A stretch of 64,000 nt of DNA from Bacteroidales bacterium UBA5382 (GCA_002409745.1 DHOU01000007.1:3926-67925); one strand, 5' to 3'. Positions 1 through 8,804 are shown, numbered from the stretch's first letter. The notes: generated from the letters alone by a model not told the origin. Made by a program: numbers and translations.

Positions 1-1161
1 TACCCATAAACAGGCTACGACTGAAAGCAGCATTGTTGTTTTTCCTGTCCCGGGAGGGCCGTTTACTGGCAATATTTCTCCTTGTTTCGCACCTAATAAG
101 GCGGAGACAGCGATTCGCTGTGCATCGGCTAAAGGATGTATGTTATTGTTGTGTCCCAATCTTTTGGTGAAAAAGATATTAGAATTTATTCCTGGTGTTT
201 CACTTTCTTCTTCAACAGTTGTGTAGTTTCGGTAAAGGCTTAGATCGGGATTTTCGTCACGCGTGTAAATATCTTCGTAAACAGCGGTGATCTTTGAAGA
301 AATATCTAATTCCCCATTGGTGAAGTAAGTGGTATTTGTTTTTTCATAACCGTTGAATACTTCTTTGGATTCAATGACATTATTCAAAAGATTATCAATA
401 CATTTAAAATAATCATTCCATTTTGTAATATATAATTCGATAGTCTTCTTAAATTCCAGGTCATCCGTTAGTTTGTCTTCGATTATTTTACTCCATTCTT
501 CATTATATTTATTTCGAGTATCAATAAATTTTCTTTTTATCGTCTTATTTCTGTTTAGGGACTTGATTAACTTCTTATAATCCTCACTTCCCTGTTCCTC
601 GTTGATAATCGATTCTTCCAATAATTTTTTAATTAATCCTTTTTGGTATTGGAATTCAATATTTTTTGAATAATATTTTTCCCATTCGAAAGCTTCCGAA
701 AATTCAAATGTGGGAACATCGTTTTTAGCTATAAACAAATCATAATCATCCATATTGCCAATAAAAAAATCTTCTTTGTCTAAAGGATGCAATAAGTCTC
801 TTGGAATAACAGGTTTTTCGATAGGGTATATAAATCCATTTTCAGAAACTTGTACTTTAAAAATTATAGGAAAAAGTATTTCTGGTCGATAGTCTTTTTC
901 GTGTTTGTTGTGATTGGTAATTTTCTTATATGAAAATGGAATATATGAGGTTTCAATATGGCTATCCTCTAATGAGAATAAACTTTGGATGATATTTTTA
1001 CTATTTACTCTAAAGAATGCATTTTTGTCATTTAGTAGGAATATTTTTGCTAAATCGGATGATTTATATTTTCCCTGAGAAAATTGTTTATCGACAAGAG
1101 AATCTCTCCAGTATTTAGTAACTCTTTTGTGATGTTCCATCATGCTATAAACCGTATTCAT
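1..1161 (-). CDS. P-loop helicase/AAA-type ATPase, N-terminal part (runs off the window)
   Basis: Only the first 387 codons are present; the gene continues past position 1. Reading from the ATG at 1161, the final visible stretch has AQRIAVSALL, then LPVNGPPGTGKTT. This is a Walker A P-loop preceded by a Q-containing segment, as in superfamily 1 helicases of the Upf1/Dna2-like type. The roughly 350 residues before it are charged and AT-rich, with no family I recognise. The ATG overlaps the stop of the upstream Fic gene as ATGA, so the two are probably translationally coupled. Base composition is visibly more AT-rich than the housekeeping genes to the right, suggesting acquisition. The helicase type is uncertain because motifs II-VI are outside the window. 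Confidence 0.75.
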   Translation of the reverse strand, partial: MNTVYSMMEHHKRVTKYWRDSLVDKQFSQGKYKSSDLAKIFLLNDKNAFFRVNSKNIIQSLFSLEDSHIETSYIPFSYKKITNHNKHEKDYRPEILFPIIFKVQVSENGFIYPIEKPVIPRDLLHPLDKEDFFIGNMDDYDLFIAKNDVPTFEFSEAFEWEKYYSKNIEFQYQKGLIKKLLEESIINEEQGSEDYKKLIKSLNRNKTIKRKFIDTRNKYNEEWSKIIEDKLTDDLEFKKTIELYITKWNDYFKCIDNLLNNVIESKEVFNGYEKTNTTYFTNGELDISSKITAVYEDIYTRDENPDLSLYRNYTTVEEESETPGINSNIFFTKRLGHNNNIHPLADAQRIAVSALLGAKQGEILPVNGPPGTGKTTMLLSVVACLWV

Positions 1162-2249
1162 ATTGCAATCAATTCATAATTCGTGCTTCTACCTCCCTGC
1201 GCCTCTTTCTGCAAAATCCCTTTGTTTATGAGGTCTTGTATATCTCGGATAGCGGTATCTTGTGAGCACTTGGCTATTTTAGCCCATTTAGATGAAGTCG
1301 GTTTCCCTTCAAAACCATCTAGCAGTTTGTTCAGCATTAATCGTTGGCGATCATTCAGCGGAGTTTGGCTATGTTTTTCCCAGAAACGAGCTTTTTTCAA
1401 AACAGAATCTAATACATCTCCACTGTTGAGCAATGCATTTTCGAGGCAAGATAGAAACCATACTAACCACTCGGTTATATCGCTTGTTCCATGTTGAGAC
1501 TTTTCCAGAATTTCATAGTATTTCTTTCGCTCAATAAGTATCTGGTTCGACATACTATAAAAACGCTGGGAACTTCCGTCGCTGCGAGCGAGCTGCAAAT
1601 CTGTAATGGCACGGGCTATGCGCCCGTTACCATCATCAAAGGGGTGAATGGTAACAAACCAAAAGTGAGCAATTGCAGCTTTTAATACAGAATCAGTTTC
1701 TGATGTGCTATTGAACCACTCCAAAAACATATTCATTTCCGATTCGACCTGATCTGCTTGCGGTGCTTCATAATGAACTTTTTCTTTACCCATCGCTCCG
1801 GAAACGACTTGCATGTCACCGCTTCGATACTTGCCAACTTCTATTTTATACATGCCGCTAAAACCAGTAGGGAAAAGAGCGGCATGCCAACCAAACAGTC
1901 TTTCCGTGGCTATCGGTCGCATATAATTCTGCGTGGCATCAAGCATCATTTCTACGACGCCGTCCACATTTCGAGGGGAATCAACCAGCCCCGATACTTC
2001 TAAGCCTAATTTACGGGCAATAGACGAACGCACCTGATCTTTATTCAGAATTTCTCCTTCTATCTCAGTTGATTTCAATACATCCAAAGTCAATGTAGAT
2101 AGTACGGCTTCTTCTTTCAGTTTGAAGCCTAAACTTTCCATTTGCCCCAGTAGGCGTCCTTGCAAATGCCTTACATTGGCCAATAATGTAAGCAACTTAT
2201 CATTATCCCATGTGAAATTCGGCCACTCCTTTGTTTGATATACATACAT
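1158..2249 (-). CDS. Fic-family protein with N-terminal inhibitory helix and C-terminal winged helix
   Basis: A 363-residue Fic protein, predicted to transfer AMP or a similar group to a target protein. The Fic core motif is intact: HPFDDGNGR near residue 202, with the catalytic His. An inhibitory helix of the form (S/T)xxxE(G/N) is visible as STEIEG near residue 61, placing it in the class whose inhibitory segment is N-terminal to the Fic fold. The N-terminus resembles the DUF4172 domain often fused to Fic. The last 80 or so residues look like a winged helix (KWAKIAKCSQDTAIRDIQDL), so autoregulation is plausible. Its TGA overlaps the ATG of the downstream helicase. The target is unknown; a role in defence or toxin-antitoxin control is inference only. 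Confidence 0.9.
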   Translation of the reverse strand: MYVYQTKEWPNFTWDNDKLLTLLANVRHLQGRLLGQMESLGFKLKEEAVLSTLTLDVLKSTEIEGEILNKDQVRSSIARKLGLEVSGLVDSPRNVDGVVEMMLDATQNYMRPIATERLFGWHAALFPTGFSGMYKIEVGKYRSGDMQVVSGAMGKEKVHYEAPQADQVESEMNMFLEWFNSTSETDSVLKAAIAHFWFVTIHPFDDGNGRIARAITDLQLARSDGSSQRFYSMSNQILIERKKYYEILEKSQHGTSDITEWLVWFLSCLENALLNSGDVLDSVLKKARFWEKHSQTPLNDRQRLMLNKLLDGFEGKPTSSKWAKIAKCSQDTAIRDIQDLINKGILQKEAQGGRSTNYELIAI

Positions 2250-2283
2250 AATTTTACGGCTTTATTCTACGCAATTCATGCGA

Positions 2284-2326
2284 CAAATATACTACTTTTT
2301 CTCCGCATCCCAAATTTTCTCCGCAT
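2284..2326 (-). promoter_or_regulatory. Promoter of the fic-helicase pair with direct-repeat operator candidate
   Basis: On the minus strand a -7 box TATATTTG (2284-2291) and a -33 TTTG (2311-2314) are 19 bp apart, matching the Bacteroidetes consensus. The 12-bp word ATGCGGAGAAAA occurs twice, at 2297-2308 (inside the spacer) and 2315-2326 (just upstream of -33), 18 bp apart. Repeats that flank the -33 box suit a repressor, possibly the winged helix of the Fic protein. Confidence 0.55.
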
Positions 2327-2375
2327 ATTTCGCAAAGAAAAATCACTAAAAGGTTGGAGTTCTCGAAATTTTACA

Positions 2376-2383
2376 TACCTTTG
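2376..2383 (+). promoter_or_regulatory. Promoter driving the candidate small RNA
   Basis: TACCTTTG with a TTG 19 bp upstream (2354-2356) matches the Bacteroidetes promoter. It faces away from fic and has no credible ORF behind it. Confidence 0.4.
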
Positions 2384-2389
2384 TATCGG

Positions 2390-2620
2390 ATATCAGAGTG
2401 ATATTCAAACTCTTTGAAATTATTGAAAAGCGCTGGAAATCAGTAAAGTTAGCACGTTGGATTAGACGTTGGACTTGATTTTTATGTTGTCGTAAAATAT
2501 TGGTATACAGGATATTGACTTTTTCGTTCGACATCCGTCCATACCGCTATGTACCGAAGACAAGAGGTGCCAAAAGTAAGACAGGCCCCTCATATTCAGT
2601 GAATATGAGGGGCCTTTTCT
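2390..2620 (+). ncRNA. Candidate small RNA between a promoter and a strong terminator
   Basis: About 230 bases lie between the promoter at 2376-2383 and the terminator at 2583-2619, with no convincing ORF or ribosome binding site. Small hairpins are visible near the 5' end, for example GATATCA/TGATAT around 2389-2404. I do not recognise the family; 6S-like RNA was considered, but no defining central bubble could be established by eye. Confidence 0.3.
2583..2619 (+). terminator. Intrinsic terminator of the candidate small RNA
   Basis: A near-perfect inverted repeat has arms at 2583-2598 and 2600-2615 (AGGCCCCTCATATTCA and its complement), followed by TTTT on the plus strand. Confidence 0.75.
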
Positions 2621-2841
2621 ATATATTCTGTCTTGTTCGAAAGTCAAGAAAAAAAGACAAAGCATCTAACCTAAACAGGGATCAACCCGGATTCTTATAG
2701 ACTAAGCATAAATAAAATCTATCCACAACTTTTTGGGTTGATCCGGAAAAAACTTTCCGAAAAAATACGAAGATACAGTAAATAGGATATGCAGAAACCG
2801 TTACATCCCTCTTTTCATTTCCGCAACCCGATTTCAAAATG

Positions 2842-2849
2842 TATCTTTG
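2842..2849 (+). promoter_or_regulatory. Promoter of the ABC-F gene
   Basis: TATCTTTG is a consensus -7 box, 24 bases before the ATG at 2874. An in-frame TTG at 2847 lies inside this box and therefore cannot be the start codon, which decides in favour of 2874. Confidence 0.6.
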
Positions 2850-2873
2850 CTGGCTGAAAAAATAAAACAAGAT

Positions 2874-4508
2874 ATGGTATTAGTGGACGGATTGGCCGTA
2901 GAGTTCGGAGGAGCGGCATTATTTTCGGATATCTCTTTCGTAATAAATCCCAAAGACCGTATTGCCCTGATGGGTAAAAACGGTGCGGGAAAATCGACCT
3001 TGTTGAAAATCCTGGCAGGTGTGAGGGAGCCGACCAAAGGACGGGTTTCCAAACCCAAAGACTTCTCCATTGCTTATCTGCCGCAACACCTGATGACCGA
3101 AGATGAACGTACCGTCTTCGAAGAAACGGCGCAGGCTTTCGCACACATCCACCGGTTGGAGGAGGAAATCGAGCGTATCAACAACGAACTGACCGTCCGT
3201 ACCGATTATGAATCGGATGAATATATGCAACTCATCGAGCAGGTGGCCACGTTGAGCGAAAAATTTTATGGTATCGAGCAAATCAACTATAATGCTGCCG
3301 TGGAAAAAACGCTGTTCGGATTAGGATTTATACGAAGCGATTTCAACCGCATGACGTCGGAATTCAGCGGCGGCTGGCGCATGCGTATCGAACTGGCAAA
3401 AATACTTCTGCAAGACCCGGATCTGATTTTGCTTGACGAACCAACCAATCACCTCGATATCGATTCCGTAGAATGGTTCGAAGATTTTCTCATCAACAGC
3501 GCGAAGGCGGTGGTGGTCATTTCGCATGACCGTGCGTTTGTCGACAACATTACCAACCGCACCATCGAAGTGACCATGGGACGCATTTATGATTACAAGG
3601 CCACTTATTCGCATTATCTGGAATTGCGGAAAGAACGCCGCGAACAGCAGCAAAAACAGTACGACGAACAGCAGAAGATGATAGCCGAAACCAAAGAGTT
3701 TATCGAACGGTTTAAGGGCACGTATTCGAAAACGTTGCAGGTGCAGTCGCGTGTGAAAATGCTGGAAAAACTGGAGTTGGTGGAAGTCGACGAAGTGGAT
3801 ACCTCTGCGTTGAAACTGCGATTTCCTCCTGCGCCACGTTCCGGAAGTTACCCCATTATTGCTGAAAATGTAAGCAAATCGTATGATGAAAAGTTGATTT
3901 TCAAAGGAGTGAATTTCACCATCGAACGGGGAGAAAAAGTGGCCTTCATCGGCCGCAACGGCGAAGGGAAATCCACGCTCGTAAAATGTATCATGGGCGA
4001 AACCGATTTCGGCGGGAACTTGCAATTGGGACACAACGTGAAAATCGGCTATTTTGCACAAAACCAGGCATCGCTTCTCGACGGGGAATTGACCGTCTTT
4101 CAGACGATCGACGATATTGCCGTGGGCGATATCCGAACGAAAATCCGGGATATCCTGGGCGCGTTTATGTTCGGGCGGGAAGATATCGACAAGAAAGTAA
4201 AAGTCCTTTCGGGTGGCGAACGCACGCGCCTGGCCATGATAAAACTACTGCTCGAACCGGTAAACCTGCTCATCCTGGATGAACCGACCAATCACCTCGA
4301 CCTGAAAACCAAAGATATCCTGAAACAGGCGTTGATAGATTTCGACGGAACGCTGATCGTGGTTTCTCACGACCGCGATTTCCTGAATGGATTGGTAAAG
4401 AAAGTGTACGAATTCGGCAGTCAAAAAGTTACCGAACATCTCGAAGACATCTACGGGTTCCTAGCGAAAAAAAAGATGGAGAACCTGCGGGAGATAGAGC
4501 GGAAATAA
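2874..4508 (+). CDS. ABC-F family ATPase (ribosome-associated, Uup/EttA-like)
   Basis: A soluble tandem ABC protein of 544 residues with no membrane segments, typical of the ABC-F family that acts on the ribosome rather than in transport. Two nucleotide-binding domains are complete. The first has Walker A GKNGAGKST, signature FSGGWRMRI and Walker B LILLDEPTNHLD. The second has GRNGEGKST, LSGGERTRL and LLILDEPTNHLD. Between them is a charged helical linker rich in Arg, Glu and Gln (about residues 240-310), the ABC-F interdomain linker. A long C-terminal extension is absent. It stands alone with its own promoter. Whether it is a housekeeping factor or an antibiotic-resistance protein cannot be told from sequence; housekeeping is more likely. 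Confidence 0.93.
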   Translation: MVLVDGLAVEFGGAALFSDISFVINPKDRIALMGKNGAGKSTLLKILAGVREPTKGRVSKPKDFSIAYLPQHLMTEDERTVFEETAQAFAHIHRLEEEIERINNELTVRTDYESDEYMQLIEQVATLSEKFYGIEQINYNAAVEKTLFGLGFIRSDFNRMTSEFSGGWRMRIELAKILLQDPDLILLDEPTNHLDIDSVEWFEDFLINSAKAVVVISHDRAFVDNITNRTIEVTMGRIYDYKATYSHYLELRKERREQQQKQYDEQQKMIAETKEFIERFKGTYSKTLQVQSRVKMLEKLELVEVDEVDTSALKLRFPPAPRSGSYPIIAENVSKSYDEKLIFKGVNFTIERGEKVAFIGRNGEGKSTLVKCIMGETDFGGNLQLGHNVKIGYFAQNQASLLDGELTVFQTIDDIAVGDIRTKIRDILGAFMFGREDIDKKVKVLSGGERTRLAMIKLLLEPVNLLILDEPTNHLDLKTKDILKQALIDFDGTLIVVSHDRDFLNGLVKKVYEFGSQKVTEHLEDIYGFLAKKKMENLREIERK

Positions 4509-4553
4509 GTTGAATGAACGTCTCTTAAAGCCTATATTGATGTCGGAATATCG

Positions 4554-4561
4554 TATCTTTG
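4554..4561 (+). promoter_or_regulatory. -7 box abutting the helicase start codon
   Basis: TATCTTTG ends only four bases before the ATG at 4566, so transcription would start at or next to the start codon, giving a leaderless or nearly leaderless mRNA. No good -33 box is visible. Confidence 0.45.
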
Positions 4562-4565
4562 TCCC

Positions 4566-5900
4566 ATGAAAGCAGAAAATCCGAACAAAAGCGTATTGTC
4601 CAACCTGGGGATCGCGAATCTGAATGAGATGCAGATCGCGGCCCGGGATGTGATTATAAAAGAACAAAACATATTATTGTTATCTCCTACCGGCACGGGA
4701 AAAACCCTGGCATATCTGTTACCGGTTCTTCAATTATTGGATGAGCATATCCCTAAGGTGCAGTGCTTAATCGTCGTACCATCCAGGGAGTTGGCCCTTC
4801 AAATAGAACAGGTGTGGAAGAAGATGGGCACGGCATTCAAAGTAAACGTTTGTTACGGAGGACACGCCATTGAAACGGAACTGAAAAATTTAAGCACCCC
4901 TCCGGCTTTGCTGATCGGAACACCCGGACGGCTGACGGATCACCTGGCAAGAAAATCTTTCGCTACCGAATCGATTAAAACCTTAGTGCTGGACGAATTT
5001 GACAAATCCCTGCAATTGGGTTTTCAGGAGGATATGAATACCATCCTCAGCCAACTGCCGGCCCTCCGGAAAAGAATCTTGCTTTCGGCGACCTCCGATG
5101 TGGAAATTCCCGATTTTGTACAGATGGAATCGCCTGTAACGCTCGACTATACAGAGGAAGAGAAGAGCGACACGCTTTCCATGAAGCTGGTGTTGTCCCC
5201 CGAAAAGGATAAGATCGAATCGTTGTTTCATTTGATCTGCTCCCTTCATTCCGAACCGGCGCTGATCTTCTGCAATCACCGGCAGGTCACGGAGCGGATT
5301 TGTGATTTATTGAACAAGAAAGGGATATACGCGGCCTATTATCATGGCGGTATGGATCAGGACGACAGGGAGCGAACGCTAATTCGATTCAGAAACGGGA
5401 GCTTGCACTATCTGGTTACGACAGACTTGGCCGCCAGAGGATTGGATATCCCGGAAATGAATCATGTCATTCATTATCATCTGCCGGGCAAAGAAAGCGA
5501 ATTTATCCACCGGAATGGGCGTACGGCGCGCATGGACGCTTCGGGAACCGCATATATCCTACAATTCAAGGAGGAGAAAATGCCGGATTACATTCCGAAT
5601 GACATCGAGGTATTGTCCGTTTCGACAGGAAACCCTTTGCCCGATCGACCCAAATACCAGACAATCTATGTGAGCGGCGGCAAGAAGAATAAGTTAAATA
5701 AAAGCGATATCGTCGGCTTCTTCTTACAAAAAGGAAAACTGGATACCTCCGATTTGGGTCTGATTGAAGTGAAAGATTTTATTTCTTTTGTCGCGGTCCG
5801 TTCGCCTGTGGTAAAAACGCTTCTGGCGAATATCCGGGAGGAGAAAATGAAGGGTAAAAAGTATAAGATCGAAGTGGCCAGGAGTGATCGGAGGGACTGA
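4566..5900 (+). CDS. DEAD-box RNA helicase, DbpA-like
   Basis: A 444-residue ATP-dependent RNA helicase. The N-terminal half shows a Q-type motif (NLNEMQ), Walker A SPTGTGKT, the TPGR motif (GTPGRLTD), motif II as DEFD instead of DEAD, and SAT (LLSATSD). The C-terminal helicase domain has RTARMD and the ATDLAARGLD-like segment TTDLAARGLDIP. The last 75 residues (from about YQTIYVSGGKKNKLNKSDI) match the small RNA-binding domain of DbpA, which targets 23S rRNA in known members, so a role in large-subunit assembly is likely. The DEFD variant is unusual but keeps the catalytic Asp-Glu. A strong terminator follows. Confidence 0.92.
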   Translation: MKAENPNKSVLSNLGIANLNEMQIAARDVIIKEQNILLLSPTGTGKTLAYLLPVLQLLDEHIPKVQCLIVVPSRELALQIEQVWKKMGTAFKVNVCYGGHAIETELKNLSTPPALLIGTPGRLTDHLARKSFATESIKTLVLDEFDKSLQLGFQEDMNTILSQLPALRKRILLSATSDVEIPDFVQMESPVTLDYTEEEKSDTLSMKLVLSPEKDKIESLFHLICSLHSEPALIFCNHRQVTERICDLLNKKGIYAAYYHGGMDQDDRERTLIRFRNGSLHYLVTTDLAARGLDIPEMNHVIHYHLPGKESEFIHRNGRTARMDASGTAYILQFKEEKMPDYIPNDIEVLSVSTGNPLPDRPKYQTIYVSGGKKNKLNKSDIVGFFLQKGKLDTSDLGLIEVKDFISFVAVRSPVVKTLLANIREEKMKGKKYKIEVARSDRRD

Positions 5901-5928
5901 GCCCGATAAAGCACAACATAGACCAGAA

Positions 5929-5961
5929 AAAAAGCGCTCCAAAATAACGGAGCGCTTTTTC
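5929..5961 (+). terminator. Intrinsic terminator after the DEAD-box gene
   Basis: Arms AGCGCTCC (ending 5940) and GGAGCGCT (from 5949), loop AAAATAAC, then TTTTT. The A-run on the other side makes it potentially bidirectional, so it could also serve the minus-strand AraC gene. Confidence 0.85.
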
Positions 5962-6005
5962 GCCTATGAGAGAGCCATGAAAATTGTGTTTATCTATAAT
6001 CTATA

Positions 6006-6518
6006 TTATACCGCTTTGTGGGATTTATTCGTAAGCATGCGACTTTTGATAGGCGGCATGCCAAACCGCGACGTATAGGCGTTAACAAGGTGCGTCAGGT
6101 TTTTAAATCCGTATAATTCCGCAATTTCTTTCAGCGTTATATCGGAGTTTAAGACTAATGAACGAATTTCATCCATCTTCTTGTCCAGCATCCATTGATA
6201 AGGAGTTTCTCCGAAGAACTTTTTGAAATGACGGGTAAATGTCTTTTGAGAATTGTATCCACACCGGATACCTAATTCACTGGCGTTTCTACAGGCAGAA
6301 TAATTGCGTAGCACATACTCATGAAAAACTTTCGTTTTGGTTGTATGAGGAATCAACTTCATCAAGATAATCTCCTGATCGGGCGAAGACGTCACACAAC
6401 TCTCCCCGCCATTCGAAAAAGTAAAAGTGCAAGCGGATACATCCGACAATACATACTTCTCGATTTTCTTTTGAGAATTTTGTGGGTTTACGGTTGATCT
6501 ATTCGCGTTAACGTCCAT
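6006..6518 (-). CDS. AraC-type DNA-binding protein
   Basis: A 170-residue protein whose C-terminal two-thirds is an AraC-type double helix-turn-helix: SELGIRCGYNSQKTFTRHFK for the first helix pair, then LKEIAELYGFKNLTHLVNAY for the second. The N-terminus is short and has no sugar-binding cupin, so it is a small AraC-type regulator. Its start overlaps the end of the DUF3244 gene by 11 bases, so the two are co-transcribed. The ligand is unknown. It may regulate its own small operon or act with the TPR regulator just upstream. Confidence 0.85.
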   Translation of the reverse strand: MDVNANRSTVNPQNSQKKIEKYVLSDVSACTFTFSNGGESCVTSSPDQEIILMKLIPHTTKTKVFHEYVLRNYSACRNASELGIRCGYNSQKTFTRHFKKFFGETPYQWMLDKKMDEIRSLVLNSDITLKEIAELYGFKNLTHLVNAYTSRFGMPPIKSRMLTNKSHKAV

Positions 6519-6906
6519 ATTGCCTTTGCGTTAAAATTCCCACATACGTTTCCGAATCCAAAATAACCCGTAAAGTATACGTGCCGGCACGCAACGTCGC
6601 GATATTGATGACTTCAACAGCCTCTCCTTGTACATCAAAATTGACCCGGCGGAATGTCCTTCCTCCGCTGATCTCAACGGTGGCCGCCCCGGTGTAATTT
6701 TGAATGTGTAGAGTTAATTCTTCCCGGGTATTCTCGGCTTCTACAATGATAGGTGATCCCGAACGGGTTGTGCCACCTTGCCTACTAAAAGCTATTTTAT
6801 CCTGATAATCCAATTTTACCTCATCTGACTTTTCTACGGTAAAAGCCGAAAATAGTAATGCACCGCATAACAATACACCCATTAAAAATACATTTCTTTT
6901 CATCAT
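6508..6906 (-). CDS. DUF3244-like exported protein
   Basis: A 132-residue protein with an N-terminal signal peptide (a hydrophobic stretch in residues 5-22 ending near FSAFT) and a beta-rich body that ends RAGTYTLRVILDSETY. This pattern, a small sandwich-like domain with a 'G.Y.L.I...' tail, is that of DUF3244 proteins in Bacteroides. They are secreted, of unknown function, and often lie beside TPR regulators as here. The start could be either of two consecutive Met codons. Confidence 0.7.
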   Translation of the reverse strand: MMKRNVFLMGVLLCGALLFSAFTVEKSDEVKLDYQDKIAFSRQGGTTRSGSPIIVEAENTREELTLHIQNYTGAATVEISGGRTFRRVNFDVQGEAVEVINIATLRAGTYTLRVILDSETYVGILTQRQYGR

Positions 6907-6945
6907 TCAATTTTTTAATATTACGTTGTTATTTCTGAAAATCAA

Positions 6946-6984
6946 AACGCCTTCCGGGCGTTATCAATTACAGACACAAAGTAA
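6946..6984 (-). promoter_or_regulatory. Promoter and 5' hairpin of the DUF3244-araC operon
   Basis: On the minus strand TTACTTTG (6977-6984) resembles the -7 box. Shortly downstream a perfect hairpin AACGCC/GGCGTT (6946-6962) would sit at the 5' end of the mRNA; it may stabilise the message or terminate transcripts arriving from the TPR gene. The rest of 6907-7130 holds nothing I recognise. Confidence 0.35.
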
Positions 6985-7130
6985 TGAAGGAAAGACATAA
7001 AAAACAACCCCCTCTCCTTATTTTAACGGGTAAAACAGATCTAAATCACTAAATACAAGAAAATTAACATGGACAACTTTAACGCCTCCAAATCGACAAA
7101 CCAGCTATATATTACGAAAAAAGCACAAAA

Positions 7131-8804
7131 TCAAGCCGAAAAAATCGATATATCCATCCCGTTTTCCGTCATTTTTTTCTTCAATTGCGATTTTCGGGTA
7201 CGAATGCTTTGGAGAGAGGCATTCATAAAAGTCGCGATTTGACGATTATCGGCATGACAAGCTACCAGCATCAATAGCAACTTATCCGTTTCATTCAAAT
7301 GGGAATCCGCGTCCTGAATGCCCGTATATTGAAAGAAAGTTTCGGCATCCGGAAGCAACTCTTCCGGCAAATCACGCAGTTCCGTTTCCGTTGAACGCAA
7401 AAGCGTCCGCATCGATTCGTATATTTTAGGTTGCGAGGAAACATATCGTTGGGATAGTTGGTCGAACTGCTCCTGTAAGGAAGTCAGCCGTTCGGAAATA
7501 TGACCGTATAACGCCATAAGCCATTTCCTCTTATTTGCTTCTTCCGTAAGGATTTGCGTTTGTAGCGTTTGCTTTTGCATTTCATGTTCGGAGACCATTA
7601 ATCTCATTTTTGCTTTGCGCCGATGGCGCCAATTGATCATCATCACCAGAATGAGCACCATCAATAATAATAAAGAAAGTACGGCCGTACTGAGCATTGT
7701 TTGACGGGAACGTAATGCCCGGTTTTCCGCTTCAGATAAATCATATTTCTTTTCCAGTTCTATAATTTGTGTATCGAGCCGATTTTTGACCGATTCTTTA
7801 TAGAGTTCCGATGCTATTTTGCGATAATTATTAGCAAGAATAAAATCTTGCTGTTTTTCCGCTATATTGGCAGTATTTTCATACACTATATAATTATACT
7901 TATCATATTTATACCCTAGTTTATCAATTGCAATCTGCGCATACAACATAGCACTATCTAATTGATTTATACTATTATATCTATCAGCAATAACAAAGTA
8001 TAATCGAGACAAATCTATCTCTTCTTTTTGATCAAGAGCTAATTCTAGTTGAGCTTTTTCACACTCTAACGCTTTTTCATATTCTCCTTGCGCATCATAA
8101 TAAGCAGATTGTGCATTTAAAATAAAGTACTCTTTTTCAGGCAATATGGAATTGAACGCAATCAATGAATCTAAATATTCTCTGCTTTTTCCTCGATTTT
8201 CCCGAATCATTTCATTCCAAAAAAGAGCTAAAAAAGCATCAAAAATATGAGTCGGTTCTTTTTCCAATCGCGCAAAATCGAGAGTTTCATTATAATAGTT
8301 GTTTGCAAGTTCAAAGTTTGCATTATTATAATGAATACTTCCCAAAAAGTAATTAATCATATACCCGATAGTCGGATTAGGATTAGGCTGTTTTTGAAAT
8401 AACCGGTCGGCTTTTTTCAATGGCTCGTAAGCCGTACTATCATTCACCCCCATACGATTACGGACAATGCCCAAATAGATGAGAGAGCGAATGTAGTTTT
8501 CGCTTTTCGGATCGTGCTTCTCATAATAGTTGGCGACCTTTTGGATAAGCGAGTCGGAAGTAAAATCGACATATGTTTTATCTTCCGCAATCGTTACCAG
8601 CAAACGACGATAAGCCCTGTTTGCCCGCGAGAGCGTTTGCGGATCGAGAGTTTGTAAACTATCCGATATTTGCTCGGGAATGCTGTCAACCGCTTTATCC
8701 CATCGGGACAAACGATTATATATTTCTTTGTCTTGCCTATTATTACAAGATATAAGCAAGAACATACTTAACAGAAAAAGGACAAAATTAAATATCTTGC
8801 GCAT
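7131..8804 (-). CDS. TPR-containing membrane regulator with LuxR-like C-terminus
   Basis: A 557-residue protein. An N-terminal lipoprotein-type signal (LLISC) is followed by about 330 residues of helical TPR-like repeats. A single transmembrane segment lies near residues 370-392 (STAVLSLLLLMVLILVMMI), then a basic, coiled-coil-rich cytoplasmic part. The C-terminus (LNETDKLLLMLVACHADNRQ, then IATFMNASLQSIRTRKSQLK) is a LuxR-like helix-turn-helix. This is the one-piece sensor/DNA-binding type common in Bacteroidales. The periplasmic TPR domain probably senses an envelope or secreted partner, and the neighbouring DUF3244 protein is a candidate. The lipobox and an internal transmembrane helix together are unusual; the N-terminal segment may serve as a simple anchor. 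Confidence 0.8.
   Translation of the reverse strand: MRKIFNFVLFLLSMFLLISCNNRQDKEIYNRLSRWDKAVDSIPEQISDSLQTLDPQTLSRANRAYRRLLVTIAEDKTYVDFTSDSLIQKVANYYEKHDPKSENYIRSLIYLGIVRNRMGVNDSTAYEPLKKADRLFQKQPNPNPTIGYMINYFLGSIHYNNANFELANNYYNETLDFARLEKEPTHIFDAFLALFWNEMIRENRGKSREYLDSLIAFNSILPEKEYFILNAQSAYYDAQGEYEKALECEKAQLELALDQKEEIDLSRLYFVIADRYNSINQLDSAMLYAQIAIDKLGYKYDKYNYIVYENTANIAEKQQDFILANNYRKIASELYKESVKNRLDTQIIELEKKYDLSEAENRALRSRQTMLSTAVLSLLLLMVLILVMMINWRHRRKAKMRLMVSEHEMQKQTLQTQILTEEANKRKWLMALYGHISERLTSLQEQFDQLSQRYVSSQPKIYESMRTLLRSTETELRDLPEELLPDAETFFQYTGIQDADSHLNETDKLLLMLVACHADNRQIATFMNASLQSIRTRKSQLKKKMTENGMDISIFSA

Noticed and set aside
2847..2873. Upstream TTG start for the ABC-F protein
   Set aside because: The TTG is part of the TATCTTTG promoter box, so it would not be within the mRNA.
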